DNA of 64,000 nucleotides, taken from positions 29,233,211 through 29,297,210 of the forward strand of contig NC_134398.1 of NCBI RefSeq assembly GCF_050003625.1, given 5' to 3'. Numbering within the stretch: the first letter of the stretch is position 1; each line of letters opens with the position of its first letter. Below, one piece after another: positions 23,656 to 36,258 of the stretch. Under the pieces are notes generated by a model. The model was not told where the DNA came from and did no database searches. It saw nothing but the letters and a program-made list of their open reading frames with translations. The position numbers and the translations under genes were made by a program. The stretch comes from Haematobia irritans (Eukaryota > Arthropoda > Insecta > Diptera > Muscidae).

Positions 23656-24712
23656 AATAATTTAGAAAATTTTGTCAAAATTTTATTTCTATAGAAAATT
23701 TCGTCTAAATTTTATTGCTATAGAAAAATATAAAAAAACGTCTAAATTTTATTTCTATAGAAAATTTTGTCAGAATTTTATTTCTTTAAAAAATTTTGTC
23801 AGAATTTTATTTCTATAGAAAATTTTTGTCAAAATTTTATTTCTATAGAAAATTTTGTCAAAATTTTATTTCTATAGAAAATTTTGTGAAAATTTTATTT
23901 CTATAGAAAATTTTGTCAAAATTTTATTTCTATAGAAAATTTTGTCAAAATTTTATTTCTATAGAAAATTTTGTCAAAATTTTATTTGTATAGAAAATTT
24001 TGTCAAAATTTTATTTCTTTAGAAAATTTGTCAACATTTTATTTCTATAGAAAATTTTGTGAAAATTTTTATTTCTATAGAAAATTTTATCAAAACTTTA
24101 TTTTTTTCGAAAATATAATTTCTATAGAAAATTTTGCCAAACTGTTTCTTCAATAGAAAATTTTATTCCTTTAGAACTTTTTTTTTTAATAGAAAATTTT
24201 GTCGAAATTTTATTTTATTTTTTTTTTTTGTATATTTTGTCAAAGTTTTATTTCTATAGAAAATCTTGTCAAAATATAATTCCTATAACAATTTTGTCAA
24301 AATTTCATTTCTATAGAAAATTTTGTCAAAATTTTATTTCTTTAGAAAATTTTGTCAAAATTTTATTCTTTCTATATTTCTATAGAAATAAAATTTTATC
24401 AAAATTTTGTCCAAATTTTATTTCTATAGAAAATCTTGTCAAAATTTGCCAAAATTTTATTTCTTTAGAAAATTTTGTCAAAGTTTTATTTCTATAGAAA
24501 TTTTTGTCAAAATTTTATTTCTATAGAGAATTTTGTCAAAATTGTATTTCTATAGAAACTGTTGTCAAAATTTTATTCCTATGGCAAATTTTGATAAAAT
24601 TTCATTTCTATAGACAAATTTGTCAAAATTTTATTTCTATAGAAAATTTTGTCAATATTTTATTTCTAAAGAAAATTTTGTCAACATTTTATTTCCCCGA
24701 AAAAAATTGTGA
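23656..24712 (+). repeat. 29-bp satellite array
   Basis: Plus-orientation array. Some units contain longer T runs and a short internal palindromic piece (TTTCTATAGAAATAAAATTT near 24375) where a unit is followed by its reverse complement. Confidence 0.93.
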
Positions 24713-24930
24713 GATCTCATTTGATACAACTAGATATGGGTAGATCCGAAAAATGGTAAGATCTAATCATATCTAATTACTATGGAATTAAATCTGATCA
24801 GATCTCAAAATTGGCCTAGATCTAATGTCTAAGATGTAATTATATGTGTAGATCTGGTCATATATGGAATTATATACATTTATATTTAATTCTATCTCAT
24901 CATATGTTGGTATATCTACTTCTATCTGTA
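24713..24930. mobile_element. AGATCT-rich MITE-like element, partial copy
   Basis: Multiple AGATCT and TAGATC(C/T) motifs, ending near ATCATATGTTGGTATATCTA. It corresponds to the left two thirds of the fuller copy at 26366-26680, with an internal deletion (about 24855). It lies inside satellite. Confidence 0.6.
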
Positions 24931-26365
24931 GAAAATTTTGTCAAAATTTTATTTCTAACGAAAATTTTGTCAATATTTTTTTCTAAAGAAATTTTTGCCA
25001 AAATTTTATTTCTATAGAAAATTTTGCCAAAATTTTATTTCTTTAAAAAATTTTGCCAAAATTTTATTTCTATATAAAATTTTGTCAAAATTTTATTTCT
25101 TTAGAAAATTTTGTCAAAATTTTATTTCTAACGAAAATTTTGTCAATATTTTTTTTCTATATAAAATTTTGTCAAAATTTAATTTCTTTAGAAAATTTTG
25201 TCAAAATTTTATTTTTTTAGAGAATTTTGTCAAAATTTTATTTCTATAGAAATTTTTGTCAAAATTTTATTCTTTCTTTATTTCTATAGAAATAAAATTT
25301 TATTCTTCTTTATTTCTATAGAAATAAAACTTTATTCTTTTTTTATTTCGATAGAAATAGGATTTTATCAAAATTTTATTTCTATAGAAAATTTTGTCCA
25401 AATTTTATTTCTATAGAAAATCTTGTCAAAATTTTATTCCTACAACAATTTTGTCCAAATTTCATTTCTATCGAATGTTTTGTCAAAATTTTATTTCTTC
25501 AGAAAATTTTGTCAAAATTTTATTTCTTTAGAAAATTTTGTCAAAATTTTAGTTCTGTAGAAAATTTTGTCAAAATTTTATTTCTATAGAAAATTTTGCC
25601 AAACTTTTTTTTTCAATAGAAAATTTTGTCACAATTTTATTTCTATAGAAAATTTTGCAAACATTTTATTTCGACAGAAAATTTTGTCAAAATTTTATTT
25701 CTATAGAAAATTTTGTCAACATTTTATTTCTATAGAAAATTTTGTCAAAATTTTATTTCTTTAGAAAATTTTGTAAAAATTTAATATCTATACAAAATTT
25801 TATTGCTATAAAAAATTTTGTCAAAATTTTATTCCTATAACAATTTTGTCAAAATTTAATTTCTATAGAAAGTTTTGTCAAAATTTTGTTTCTATATAAA
25901 ATTTTGTCAAAATTTTATTTCTATAGAAAATTTTGTCAAAATTTTATTTCTATTGAACATTTTGTCAAAATTTTATTTCTTTAGAGAATTTTTTCAAAAT
26001 TGTATTTCTATAGAAAATTTTGTCAAAATTTTATTTCTATAGAAAATTTTGTCAAAATTTTATTTCTATAAAAAATTTTGTCAAAATTTTATTTCTATAA
26101 AAAATTTTGTCAAAATTTTATTTCTGTAGAAAATTTTGTCAAAATTTTATTTCTATAGAAAATTTTGTCAAAATTTTATTTCTATAGAAAACTTTGTCAA
26201 AATTTTATGTCTATAGAAACTGTTGTCAAAATTTTATTCCTATGGCAAATTTTGACAAAATTTCATTTCTATAGAAAAATCTTGTCAAAATTTTATTTCT
26301 ATAGAAAGTTTTGTCAACATTTTACTTCTAGAGAAAATGTTGTTAAAATTTTATTTCCCCGATAA
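24931..26365 (+). repeat. 29-bp satellite array
   Basis: Plus-orientation array. Near 25275-25370 several units are fused to their reverse complements (TTTCTATAGAAATAAAA), making local palindromes. Confidence 0.93.
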
Positions 26366-26680
26366 AATATTGAGAGATCTAATTTGATACAATTAGATAC
26401 GAGTAGATCCGAACTATGGTAAGATCTAATCATATCTAATTACTATGGAATTAGATCTGATCAGATCACAAAATTTGCCTAGATCTAATGTCTAAGATGT
26501 AATTATATCTGTCCCTATATATTATTGGATCTGATGTTAGATCTGGTTATATATGGAATTATATACATTTATATTTAATTCTATCTCATCATATGTTGGT
26601 TTATCTGATTATATCTAAAGGGGACAATTTTGAGATCTAATCATATCTGACTAGATCCCTCAATTTTTGCACGGGTCTAT
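26366..26680. mobile_element. AGATCT-rich MITE-like element, fuller copy
   Basis: About 315 bp dense in AGATCT, TAGATC and ATATCT motifs. The left end AAATATTGAGAGATCTAATT and the reverse complement of the right end (AAAAATTGAGGGATCTAGTC) are imperfect inverted repeats. The right end reads TTTTTGCACGGGT. No open frame. A non-autonomous DNA transposon is likely. Confidence 0.6.
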
Positions 26681-27640
26681 ATAAAATTTTGTCAAAATTT
26701 TATTTCTTTAGAAAATTTTGTCAGAATTTTATTTCTATAGAAAATTTTGTAAAAATTTAATTTCTATACAAAATTTTGCTAAAATATTATTGCTACAGAA
26801 AAATTTGTCAAAATTTTATTTCTTTCGAAAATTTTGTTAAAATTTTAGTTCTTTCGAAAATTTTGGCAAAATTTTATTTCTATAGAAAATTTTGTCATTT
26901 TTTTTTCAATAGAAAATTTTGTCAAAATTTAATTTCTATAGAAAATTTTGTCATCATTTCATTCCTATGGAAAAATTTGTCAAAATTTTATTTCCATAGA
27001 AAATTTTGTCAAATTTTTATTTCTTTAGAAAATTTTATAAAAATTTTATTGCTATAGAAAAATTTGTCAAAATTTTATTTCCATAGAAATTTTGTCAAAA
27101 TTTTATTTCTATAGAAATTTTGTCAAAATTTTATTTCTAACGACAAATTTGTCAAAATTTTATTTCTATAGAAAATTTTGTCAAAATTTTATTTCTTTAG
27201 AAAATTTTGTAAAAATTTTATTGCTATAGAAAAATTTGTCAAAATTTTATTTTTATAGAGCATTTTGTCATCATTTTATTTCTATGGAAAATTTTGTCAA
27301 AATTTTATTTCTTTAGAAAATTAATTTTGTACATATTTAATTCTTATATCAAATTTTATTGCTATAGAAAAATTTGTCAAAATTTTTTTTCTTCCAAAAA
27401 TTTTGTCAAAATTTTTTTTCTTCCAAAAATTTTGTCACAATTTTATTTCTATAGAAAATTTTGTCAAAATTTTATTTCTATAGGAAATTTTGTCAAAATT
27501 TTATTCCTATAAAAAAATTTTGTCAAAATTTTATTCATATAGAAAATTTTGTCAAAATTTTATTCATATAGAAAATTTTGTAAAAATTTTATTTCTATAG
27601 AAAATTTTGTCAAAATTTTATTTCTTTAGACAATTTTTGA
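26681..27640 (+). repeat. 29-bp satellite array
   Basis: Plus-orientation array. The block with TTGCTATAGAAAAATTTGTC recurs at about 27050, 27220 and 27360. Confidence 0.93.
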
Positions 27641-30015
27641 AGTAGCTCTTGGTTGAAGACGAATATTTGGCAAAATCTACCTTAGCATCAAGAGTTCTAC
27701 CAATCAACCAAACTGTAAAAAATCTACCATTTTTGGTCGACTTCTAACAATTGTGGCAGCCGTGATGACTCATCGAAAGAACTCAGCAATACGATAGTCG
27801 GTCTTTACTATTCCGTTAATAGAGAAAGATAAACCCCCACCTTAATAAATATTAAATTTAATTTGAAATTTCCCCACTATATAAAAAACATATATCGGTT
27901 TTATTAAATTCCTTAATTATTGTCCCTTGTGGCGTATGATTACTATTAAATTTAGGTAACTTTATTAAAATCTTAATAACTTCAATAAATAATTAGCAAT
28001 TATTAAATTTTTAAATGGATTTATAAAGCAAAAGCTTCTAGCTAACAATAGGCAAAGTCAATTTTTAGCAATTTCTAAAGATTAATTGGCGTAATTAAAC
28101 GAAACGTCATTAATAAGACATAGTAATTTTGCACAATGAACTTAAATTAATTTTGTTAGTTGGGATAATTTTTTTATAATTCATTTAAAAATTAATAAAA
28201 TTAGGTTTATAGTTTCCATATTATTCCAATATATTTTCTATACAATTTTCATTTTTACTATGACCATATTTAGACGTTTTTTACAAAAATAACTTTGATT
28301 GGTTTCTATGTAATATATTTTTTATTTTCTCAGTAAGTGTAGTAAATGAAAAAAAGAACAAGTTTCCATTTAGAAAACAATCCCCCGAATCCAAGAAGTG
28401 CGTTGGACAAGAGAAACACTTGTGAATTTTCTCAGTACAAAGAAAAAAAAAACAAGACAAGTGAATTACTTTGATATTTACACAACTCTTGAAAATGTGT
28501 AAGCTCAAGAAAAAAATTATTTCTTGAGTTTTGTTTATGCGCCCACTTTTGGTTAGTTTTTGTTTTAGAACAAAAAAATATATGCTTTACAATGTCTGTA
28601 AGAAAAGAAATATGTGTATTGTAGGTCTTAATAAACAAGTACTTGGCGACAGTAGGCCTGGACAGTGGGTTGTCTAAAGAAGAATGAGTTTTTTTTTTAT
28701 AATGTATGAAACTTATTTATAATATCGTATATGGTACTTATGCAGCAGATACGATACATTTAATAAGTTATAAGAAATTTGGTATTTTATTAAGTTGATT
28801 TGGAGCAAAAATTTTTCATATATCACTAGTAGTTTAAGAGTTATGATACATTAAACAAGTCAGTATTTAGGGTACTCTGTGGCGTATGATCGATATTAAT
28901 TTTTAGACTTATTAATAATTTTATTTATTTTTGTGTTAATTAATTTGCCAAAATTATAAAAACACTATGAGGATTGGGTAGCAGGACCTTGTGTAATAAA
29001 CTGTAAAGAAGTGCGGCAAAAATGAAATTAAAGGGTGTGGGAAATTTCACCTTTGGATATAGTAAATTATAGCTTTATGTATAGGGACCATGAAAAATAA
29101 TAATATTTCTTTTTCTTTAACGCTTATTATGAATTAAAAAAAAAAATAAAAAATATGAATTATTATTTATATTTGTTTATATATTATTTTTATAATTTAT
29201 TTTTGTGTAAGAAATATAGGAAAATTAAATTTAATTAAAATTGAATTATTCGTTTTAGGTTACCTCAATGTTTACGGATATGAAAATGTAAATTTTATAT
29301 TGAAATAAAATAAAGTGGGATGTGTAGCAAATATTTCCATATCAAATTGTATAAGGTTATTTATCGAGATTTATAGATTGTCTGAATTTTAGAGAAAATT
29401 TACACAGGGTACCCATTGTGGCGTATGATTGATTTTAATTTTAAAATAGTCTTACTAAAATACCCATAACATGGTTAAATATTGTTAGATTTTTTTTAAA
29501 AAAATGGTAAATGAAAGAAAACAAATGCTGTTATTAATATGTCAAATTGTATTATAAACAAAGGCATGAATTTCAGCGATTTTTACCCATTTGTTTTATA
29601 AACTGCATCCGAAAAAAAGGTTATAACCTTTTGTTCCAGAAAAAAAATATATTTTTTTTATCATAAGATTTGGAGATTAATTTAATGTTATTTATTTAAA
29701 ACCATTTTCCATATAATCACATTTATATTCATGTATTTTTGTAAAATAAATCCAATTAAATTTCTTCTCAGTGAAAGCAGATGGCATTCTTCAATACCTA
29801 GTATTGCCTATAGAACGTTAGTAGTATAGTAAATTTATTTAGATTTTTTTATTTATTTTAATTTAAATAACTCCTTGCAATCGGTAACTATTCTCCATAT
29901 GTGGTTGATGACTTACATCTAATTTCATATTTTCTGTACAGTAGGCACGCTTGCCAATCGATCCAAAATTAATCACCAAAATTTGGAGAAAATTTTAGCA
30001 AAAACTACCAAACAA
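27641..30015. other. Gene-free stretch with three family C boxes
   Basis: No recognisable gene. The motif TGTGGCGTATGAT(T/C) occurs at about 27928, 28878 and 29417, each in AT-rich context followed by a TTAAA/TTTTAAT stretch and then ATAAC-type sequence. Minus frames at 28281-28508 and 28432-28638 are short and unrecognised. The 27641-27840 segment is less AT-rich. Confidence 0.55.
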
Positions 30016-31372
30016 AAAAAAAAACTTATTTTGCAAAATTTTATTTCTATAGAAAATTTTCTCAAAATTTAATTTTTATAGAAAATTTTGTTGCTATAGA
30101 AAATTTTGTCAAAATTTTATTTCTATAAACAATTTTGTCAATGTTTTTTTATAGAAAATTTTGTCAACATTTTTATAGAATATTTTGTCAAAATTTTATT
30201 TTTATAGAAAATTTTGTTAAAATTTTATTTGTATAGAAAATGTTGTCAAAATTTTATTTCTATAGAAAATGTTGTCACAATTTTATTCCTATAAAAAATT
30301 TTGTTAAAATTTAATTTCTATAGAAAATTTTGTCAAAATTTTATTTCTATAGAAAATTATGTCAAAATTTTATTTCTGTAGAAAATGTTGTCAAAATTTT
30401 TATTTTTTAGAATTTTTATCAAAATTGTATTTCTATAGAAATTTTTGTCAAAATTTTATTTCTATAGAAAATTTTGTTAAAATTCAATTTCTATAGAAAA
30501 TTTTGTCAAAATTTTATTTTTATAGAAAATTTTGTTAAAATTTTCTTTCTATAGAAACTTTTGTCAAAATTCTATTTCTATAGAAATTTGTATCAAAATT
30601 GTATTTCTATAGAAAATTTTGCGAAAATTTTATTCCTTAGAAAATTTTATTTCTATAAAATTTTTTTCAAAATTTTATTTTTATAGAAAATGTAAAAAAT
30701 TTATTTCTATAGAAAATTTTGTCAAAATTGTATTTATATAGAAAATATTGTCAAATTTTTTTTTTCTATAGAAAACTTTGTCAAGAAATAAAAAAAGAAA
30801 AAAAAAAACTAGAAATAAAATCTACAGAAAATTTTGTCACAATTTTATTTCTACAGAAAATTTTGTCAATATTTGATTTCTATAGATTTTTTTTTATCAC
30901 AATTGTATTTCTATAGAAAATTTTGTCAACATTTATTTCTTTAGGCAAATTTGCCAAATTTTTTTTCCCATAGAAAATTTTGTTAAAATTGTATTTCTAT
31001 AGAAAATTTTGTCAAAATTTTGTTTCTATAGAAACTGTTGTTTTATTCCTATGGTAAATTTTGACAAAATTTCATTTCTATAGAAAAAATTGTCAAAATT
31101 TTATTTCTATAGAAAATTTTGTCAAACTTTTATTTCTATAGAAAATTTTGTCAAAATTTTAATTCTTCAGAAAATTTTGTAAAAATTTTATTTCTATAGA
31201 AATTTTTGTCAACATTTTATTTCTATAGAAACTGTTGTCAAAATTTTATTCCTATGGCAAATATGACAAAATTTCATTTCTATAGAAAAATTTGTCAAAA
31301 TTTTATTTCTTTAGAAAATTTTGTAAAAATTTTATTCTTTCTTTATTTCTATAGAAATAAAACTTTATTCTT
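30016..31372 (+). repeat. 29-bp satellite array
   Basis: Plus-orientation array leading into the TATACCC element E2. A short palindromic unit pair precedes the joint (TTTCTATAGAAATAAAACTT near 31343-31366). Confidence 0.93.
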
Positions 31373-31894
31373 TTTTATACCCTCCACCATAGGATGGGGG
31401 TATATTAACTTTATCATTCCGTTTGTAACACATCGAAATATTGCTCTAAGACCCTATAAAGTATATATATTCTGGGTCGTGGTGAAATTCTGAGTCGATC
31501 TGAGCATATCCGTCCGTCTGTTGAAATCACGCTAACTTCCGAACGAAACAAGCTATCGAATTGAAACTTGGCACAAGTAGTTGTTATTGATGTAGGTCGG
31601 ATGGTATTGCAAATGGGCCATATCGGTCCACTTTTACGTATAGCCCCCATATAAACGGACCCCCAAATTTGGCTTGCGATTGCTCTAAGAGAAGCAAATT
31701 TCATCCGATCCGGCTGAAATTTGGTACATGGTGTTAGTATATGGTCTCGAACAATCATGTAAAAATTGGTCCATATCGGTCCATAATTATATATAGCCCC
31801 CATATAAACCGATTCCCAGATTTGGTTTGCGGATCCTCTAAGAGAAGCAAATTTCATCCGATCCGGCTGAAATTTGGTACATGGTATTAGTATA

Positions 31895-32413
31895 TACACT
31901 GAAAAAACAGTGAACCCACCAGGAAGAAAACATTTAGTTAATTTTAGAAATTTTTTAATATTATTAGAAAATTTTAACTAAACAGTATTACAAACGCTGA
32001 CATCACGCCGATATCATAAAAATAAGTAAATATTTTTTGACAAATTCAAGAAAATTTATTAGACGTAATAATTTTTTTTCACTTGTTAAAGAAAATTTTG
32101 TAGTTTGAAAGAAAAAATTGGAGTTCAAAATTGCAAGAATGTCTTTAGTGACATACGAAGTTCATGATGGATGCATTTGTAGTAAAATTTCCAAATTTAA
32201 AGAAATAATGAACTATTTTGTGAGAAGTACGAATTTAGTAAAACTTTTTACTTCATTTGTGTATACATTTTCCCGTTTTTTAGTTCATTTAACTAACGTA
32301 CGCAAAAAATTATTAGAGTAAACGAAACTTTCTCCATATATAATTATTCTATGAACTAAAACAAAGTTAAATTTGCTTTAGTGAAATAGAGAGTTCACTT
32401 TTTTTTGAGTGTA
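31895..32413. mobile_element. MITE-like insertion in E2
   Basis: About 519 bp with terminal inverted repeats TACACTGAAAAAACAGTGAA and, at the right end, the complement-type TTCACTTTTTTTTGAGTGTA. It interrupts the E-family sequence ATTAGTATA / GTCTCTAA that is continuous in other copies. Termini and flanks fit a TA target. A 67-codon frame (32118-32321) lies inside without recognisable domain, and no transposase is seen. Confidence 0.7.
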
Positions 32414-32692
32414 GTCTCTAAGAGTCATTCAAAAATTGGTCCATATCAGTCCATAAATATATATAGCCCCTATATAAACCGATCCCAAGATTTGAACTCC
32501 GGAGCCACTTGGACGAGCAAAATTCATTCGATCCGGTTCAAATTTGCAACGTGGTGTTAATATATGGCCGATCTTAACCATGCCAAAATTGGTCCATATC
32601 GGTCTATAGTTATATATAGCCGATCACGAATCACACAAAAATTGGTCCATATCGGTTCATAATCATGCTTGCCACTCGAGAAAAATAATCTA

Positions 32693-32928
32693 GCAAAATT
32701 TTATTTCTATAGAAAATTTTGTCAAAATTTTATTTCTATAGAAAATTTTGTCGAAATTTTATTCCTATAGAAAATTTTGTCAAGTTTTATTTCTGTATAA
32801 AATGTTGGCAAAATTTTATTTCTATAGAAAATGTTGTCAAAATTTTAATGCTATAGAGAATGTTGTCAAAATTTTAAATGTTTTGAAAATTTTGTAAAAA
32901 TTTTATTTCTATAGAAAATTTTGTCAAA
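32693..32928 (+). repeat. 29-bp satellite inside element E2
   Basis: About eight plus-orientation units lie between the E-family joint motif and the 3' terminal block, so here the satellite is internal to a mobile element. Confidence 0.88.
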
Positions 32929-33054
32929 CTTAATTATATACGTATTTAATCGGCCATCGGATGACAGTCTTCAGTAGATTTTTCTATGTTACGCAAACCA
33001 TGGTGGAGGGTACATAAGCTTCGGCCTGGCCGAACTTACGGCCGTATATACTTG

Positions 33055-34945
33055 ATTATTTCTATAGAAATATAATTTTATCAAAATTTTATTTGTATAG
33101 AAAATTTTGTCCAAATTTTATTTCTATAGAAAATCTTGTCAAAATTTTATTTCTACAACAATTTTGTCAAAATTTCATTTCTATCGAAAGTTTTGTCAAA
33201 ATTTTATTACTTTAGAAAATTTTGTCAAAATTTTATTTCTGTAGAAAATTTTGTCAAAATTTTATTTCTATAGAAAATTTTGCCAAACTTTTTGTTCAAT
33301 AGAAAATTTTGTCAAATTTTAATTCCTATAGAAAATTTTGTCAAAATTTTATTTCTATAAAAAATTTTGTCAAAATTTTATTTCTATAGACAATTTTATC
33401 AAAATTTTATTCCTGTAGAAAATGTTGTCGAAATTTTATTCTTATAGCAAATTTTGTAAAAATTTTTATTTCTATAGAAAATTTTGTCAAAATGTTATTT
33501 CTATAGAAAATTTTGTCAAAATTTTATTTCTAAAGAAAATTTTGTCCAAATTTTATTTCTATAAAAATTCTTGTCAAAATTTTATTCCTACAACAAGTTT
33601 GTCTAAATTTCATTTCTATCGATAGTTTTGTCAAAATTTTATTTCTTTAGAAAATTTTGTCAAAATTTTATTTCTGTAGAAAATTTTGTCAAAATTTTAT
33701 GTCTATAGAAAATTTTGCCAAAATTTTATTTCTGTAGAAAATTTTGTCAAAATTTTATGTCTATAGAAAATTTTGCCAAAATTTTATTTCTATAGAAAAT
33801 TTTGTCAAATTTTATTTTCTATAGAAAATTTTGTCAAAATTGTATTTCTATAGAAAATTTTGTCAACATGTTATTTCTATAGAAAACTTTGTCAAAAATT
33901 GTATATATAGAAGATTTTGTCAAATTTTTATTTCTATAGACATTTTTTGTCAAAATTTTATTTCTGTAGAAAATTTTGTCAAAATTTTATTTCCATAGAA
34001 AATTTTGTCAAAATTTTATTAATAGAGGATGCTGATGAGAAATGTGGTAATTCCGAAACGTGCGTCCATCCAACCATCTTGCAGTCTATAGGGCTTTGCC
34101 CAAATAAAATTGTATTTCTATAGAAAATTTTGTTGCTATAGAAAATTTTGTCAAAAATTGTGTATATATAGAAAATTTTGTCAAAATTTTATTTCTATAA
34201 ACAATTTTTCGTCAATTTTTTTCTAATGTTCTCAACATTTTATTTCTATAGAAAATTATGTCAAAATTTTATTTCTATAGAAAATTTTGTCAAAATTTTA
34301 TTTCTATAGAAAATTTGATCAAAATTTTATTTCTATAGAAAATTTGATCAAAATTTTATTTCTATAGAAAATTCTGTCAAATTTTTTTATAGAAAATTTT
34401 GTCAACATTTTATTTCTAAAGAAAGGTTTGTCAAAATTTTATTTCTATAGAAAATGTTGTCAAAATTGAATTTCTATAGAAATTTTAGTTCTATAGAAAA
34501 TCTTGTCAAAATTTTATATCTGTAGAAAATGTTGTCAAAATTCTATTTCTATACAAAATTTTGTCAAAATTTTATTTCTATAGAAAATTTTGTCAAAATT
34601 GTATTTCTATATAAAATTTTGTCAACATTTTATTTTTATAGAAAATTTTGTCAATATTTTATTTCTATAGAAAATTTTCTCAAAATTCTATTTCTAATTT
34701 TGTCAAAATTGTATTTCTATAGACATTTTTTGTCAAAATTTTATTTCTATCGAAATTTTTGTCAAAATTTTATTTCTATAGAAAATTTGATCATAATTTT
34801 ATTTCTATAGAAAATTCTGTCAATTTTTTTTTTCTATAGAAAATTTTGCCAAAATTTTATCTATAGAGAAAATTTTGTCAAAATTTTATTTCTATAGAAA
34901 ATTTTGTCAAAAATTAATTTCTACAAAATTTATGTGAAAATTCTT
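33055..34945 (+). repeat. 29-bp satellite array
   Basis: Plus-orientation array split at 34024-34108 by element G. A two-unit block with TTTATGTCTATAG and TTTTGCC is repeated at about 33695 and 33755. Confidence 0.93.
34024..34108 (+). mobile_element. Dispersed element G, 5' half
   Basis: Contains GAGGATGCTGATGAG, GGTAATTCCGAAACGTGC and CATCTTGCAGTCTATAGGG, matching 60843-60935. It is truncated at CCCAAATAAAATT, where satellite resumes. Confidence 0.7.
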
Positions 34946-35014
34946 TTGGTGATATTTTTTCTGTGTACCTTTATGGCAATCCTCGGAAGCTTACCAATTT
35001 TAGTTATTCATTCA

Positions 35015-36258
35015 ACGAGGAAGTATTAATTTAAATTTAAGAGGGTAATTGGAGGATTTGAGAGCTACCTTGTCCAGCTACTATAATGGGGTTTTCTTCA
35101 GGGGTTTAAAAATTACGGCAATTTTATTTTATTGGTCCAATGTGGCGTATGATTGTTTTTAATTATAAAATAATTTTAATAAAATCCCTATAACTTCATA
35201 AAATACTACGGAATTTTAGTATTTTCAACGGTTAAGTAAAGGAAACATATTAGGGTTTCTCTGTATAACTTTAAATAGTAATGTGGGATAGTGACAAGAG
35301 GAAAAAAGAATATATTTTTTAAAGTTTTTGTTAAAAAATGAAAGGAATAATTCTCCTATTAGTTACACAAACATTTTACATGATAAATACTTGTAAAACT
35401 TTCTTATCACAAAAAAACAGCTCTCAGAATTGCTGACCAGTTGTTATTTCCTAAAATGTATTTATTATTTATTATATATTTTCAGGTTGGTAGTATTAAT
35501 TTAAATTTAAAGAGAATAATTGAAGGATTTGAGAGTTATCTGGGCCAGCTAATATAATGGGATTTTCTTCAGAGGTTTAAAAGTTATGGCAATTTTATTT
35601 TATTGGTCCTATGTGGCGTATGATTGTTTTTGATTCTAAAATAATTTTAATAAAATCCCTATAACTTCACCAAATACTATGGGATTTTTATAATTTCAAC
35701 GGATAATTAAGGGAAACATATCAGGGTTTGTCTGTATCACTTGAAATAGGAATGTGGGATAGTGACAAGAGGAAAAAAGAATATATTTTTTAAAGTTTTT
35801 GTTAGAAAATGAAAGGAATAATTCTCCTATTAGTTACACAAACATTTTACATGATAAATACTTGTAAAACTTTCTTATCACAAAAAAAAAACAGCTCTCA
35901 GAAATGCTGACCAGTTGTTATTTCCTAAAATTTATTTATTATTTATTATATATTTTCAGATTGGTAGTATTAATTTAAATTTAAAGAGAATAATCGAAGG
36001 ATTTGAGAGTTATCTGGGCCAGCTAATATAATGGGATTTTCTTCAGGGGTTTAAAAGTTATGCCAATTTTATTTTATTGGTCCAATGTGGCGTATGATTG
36101 TTTTTAATTCTAAAATAATTTTAATAAAATCCCTATAACTTCACCAAATACTATGGGATTTTTATAATTTCAACGGGTAATTAAGGGAAACATATCAGGG
36201 TTTGTCTGTATCACTTGAAATAGGAATGTGGGATGGTGACAAGAGGATAAAAGAATAG
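35015..36258 (+). repeat. Family C: 472-bp tandem repeat with TGTGGCGTATGATTG box
   Basis: Units start at about 35018, 35488 and 35962, the last incomplete. They share AGTATTAATTTAAATTTAA, GGATTTGAGAG(C/T)TA, one box TGTGGCGTATGATTG each (near 35141, 35612, 36086), and ACAAGAGGA(A/T)AA. Units 2 and 3 are closer to each other than to unit 1, and the third diverges after about 36255. No coding content. Confidence 0.85.

Larger units (their letters stand above)
31373..33054 (+). mobile_element. TATACCC-family element, fullest copy E2, with nested insert and internal satellite
   Basis: The head TATACCCTCCACCATAGG (about 31377) is followed by the conserved 5' block and the roughly 152-bp repeats carrying ATATAGCCCCCATATAAA. 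The copy continues through a nested MITE (31895-32413) and reaches GCCACTCGAG, then AAAATAATCTA (to about 32692). A short 29-bp satellite block (32693-32928) follows. A 3' block from about 32929 has CCATGGTGGAGGGTAC, TTCGGCCTGGCCGAA and TACGGCCGTATATACTTG. Ends show inverted similarity (ACCCTCCACCAT against ATGGTGGAGGGT), and the 3' end has palindromes able to form hairpins. This layout resembles Helentron/INE-1-type elements with internal tandem repeats; that class assignment is inference. Confidence 0.72.

Noticed and set aside
23971..27512. Series of plus-strand frames (61-93 codons) ending KILFL
   Set aside because: Satellite-derived; stops occur at the TAG of each third unit, and there is no other protein signal.
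35480..35490. Recursive splice site at TATTTTCAG/GTTGGT in the 472-bp repeat
   Set aside because: Donor side is poor and the equivalent position in the next unit reads CAGATTGG, so it is not conserved between units.
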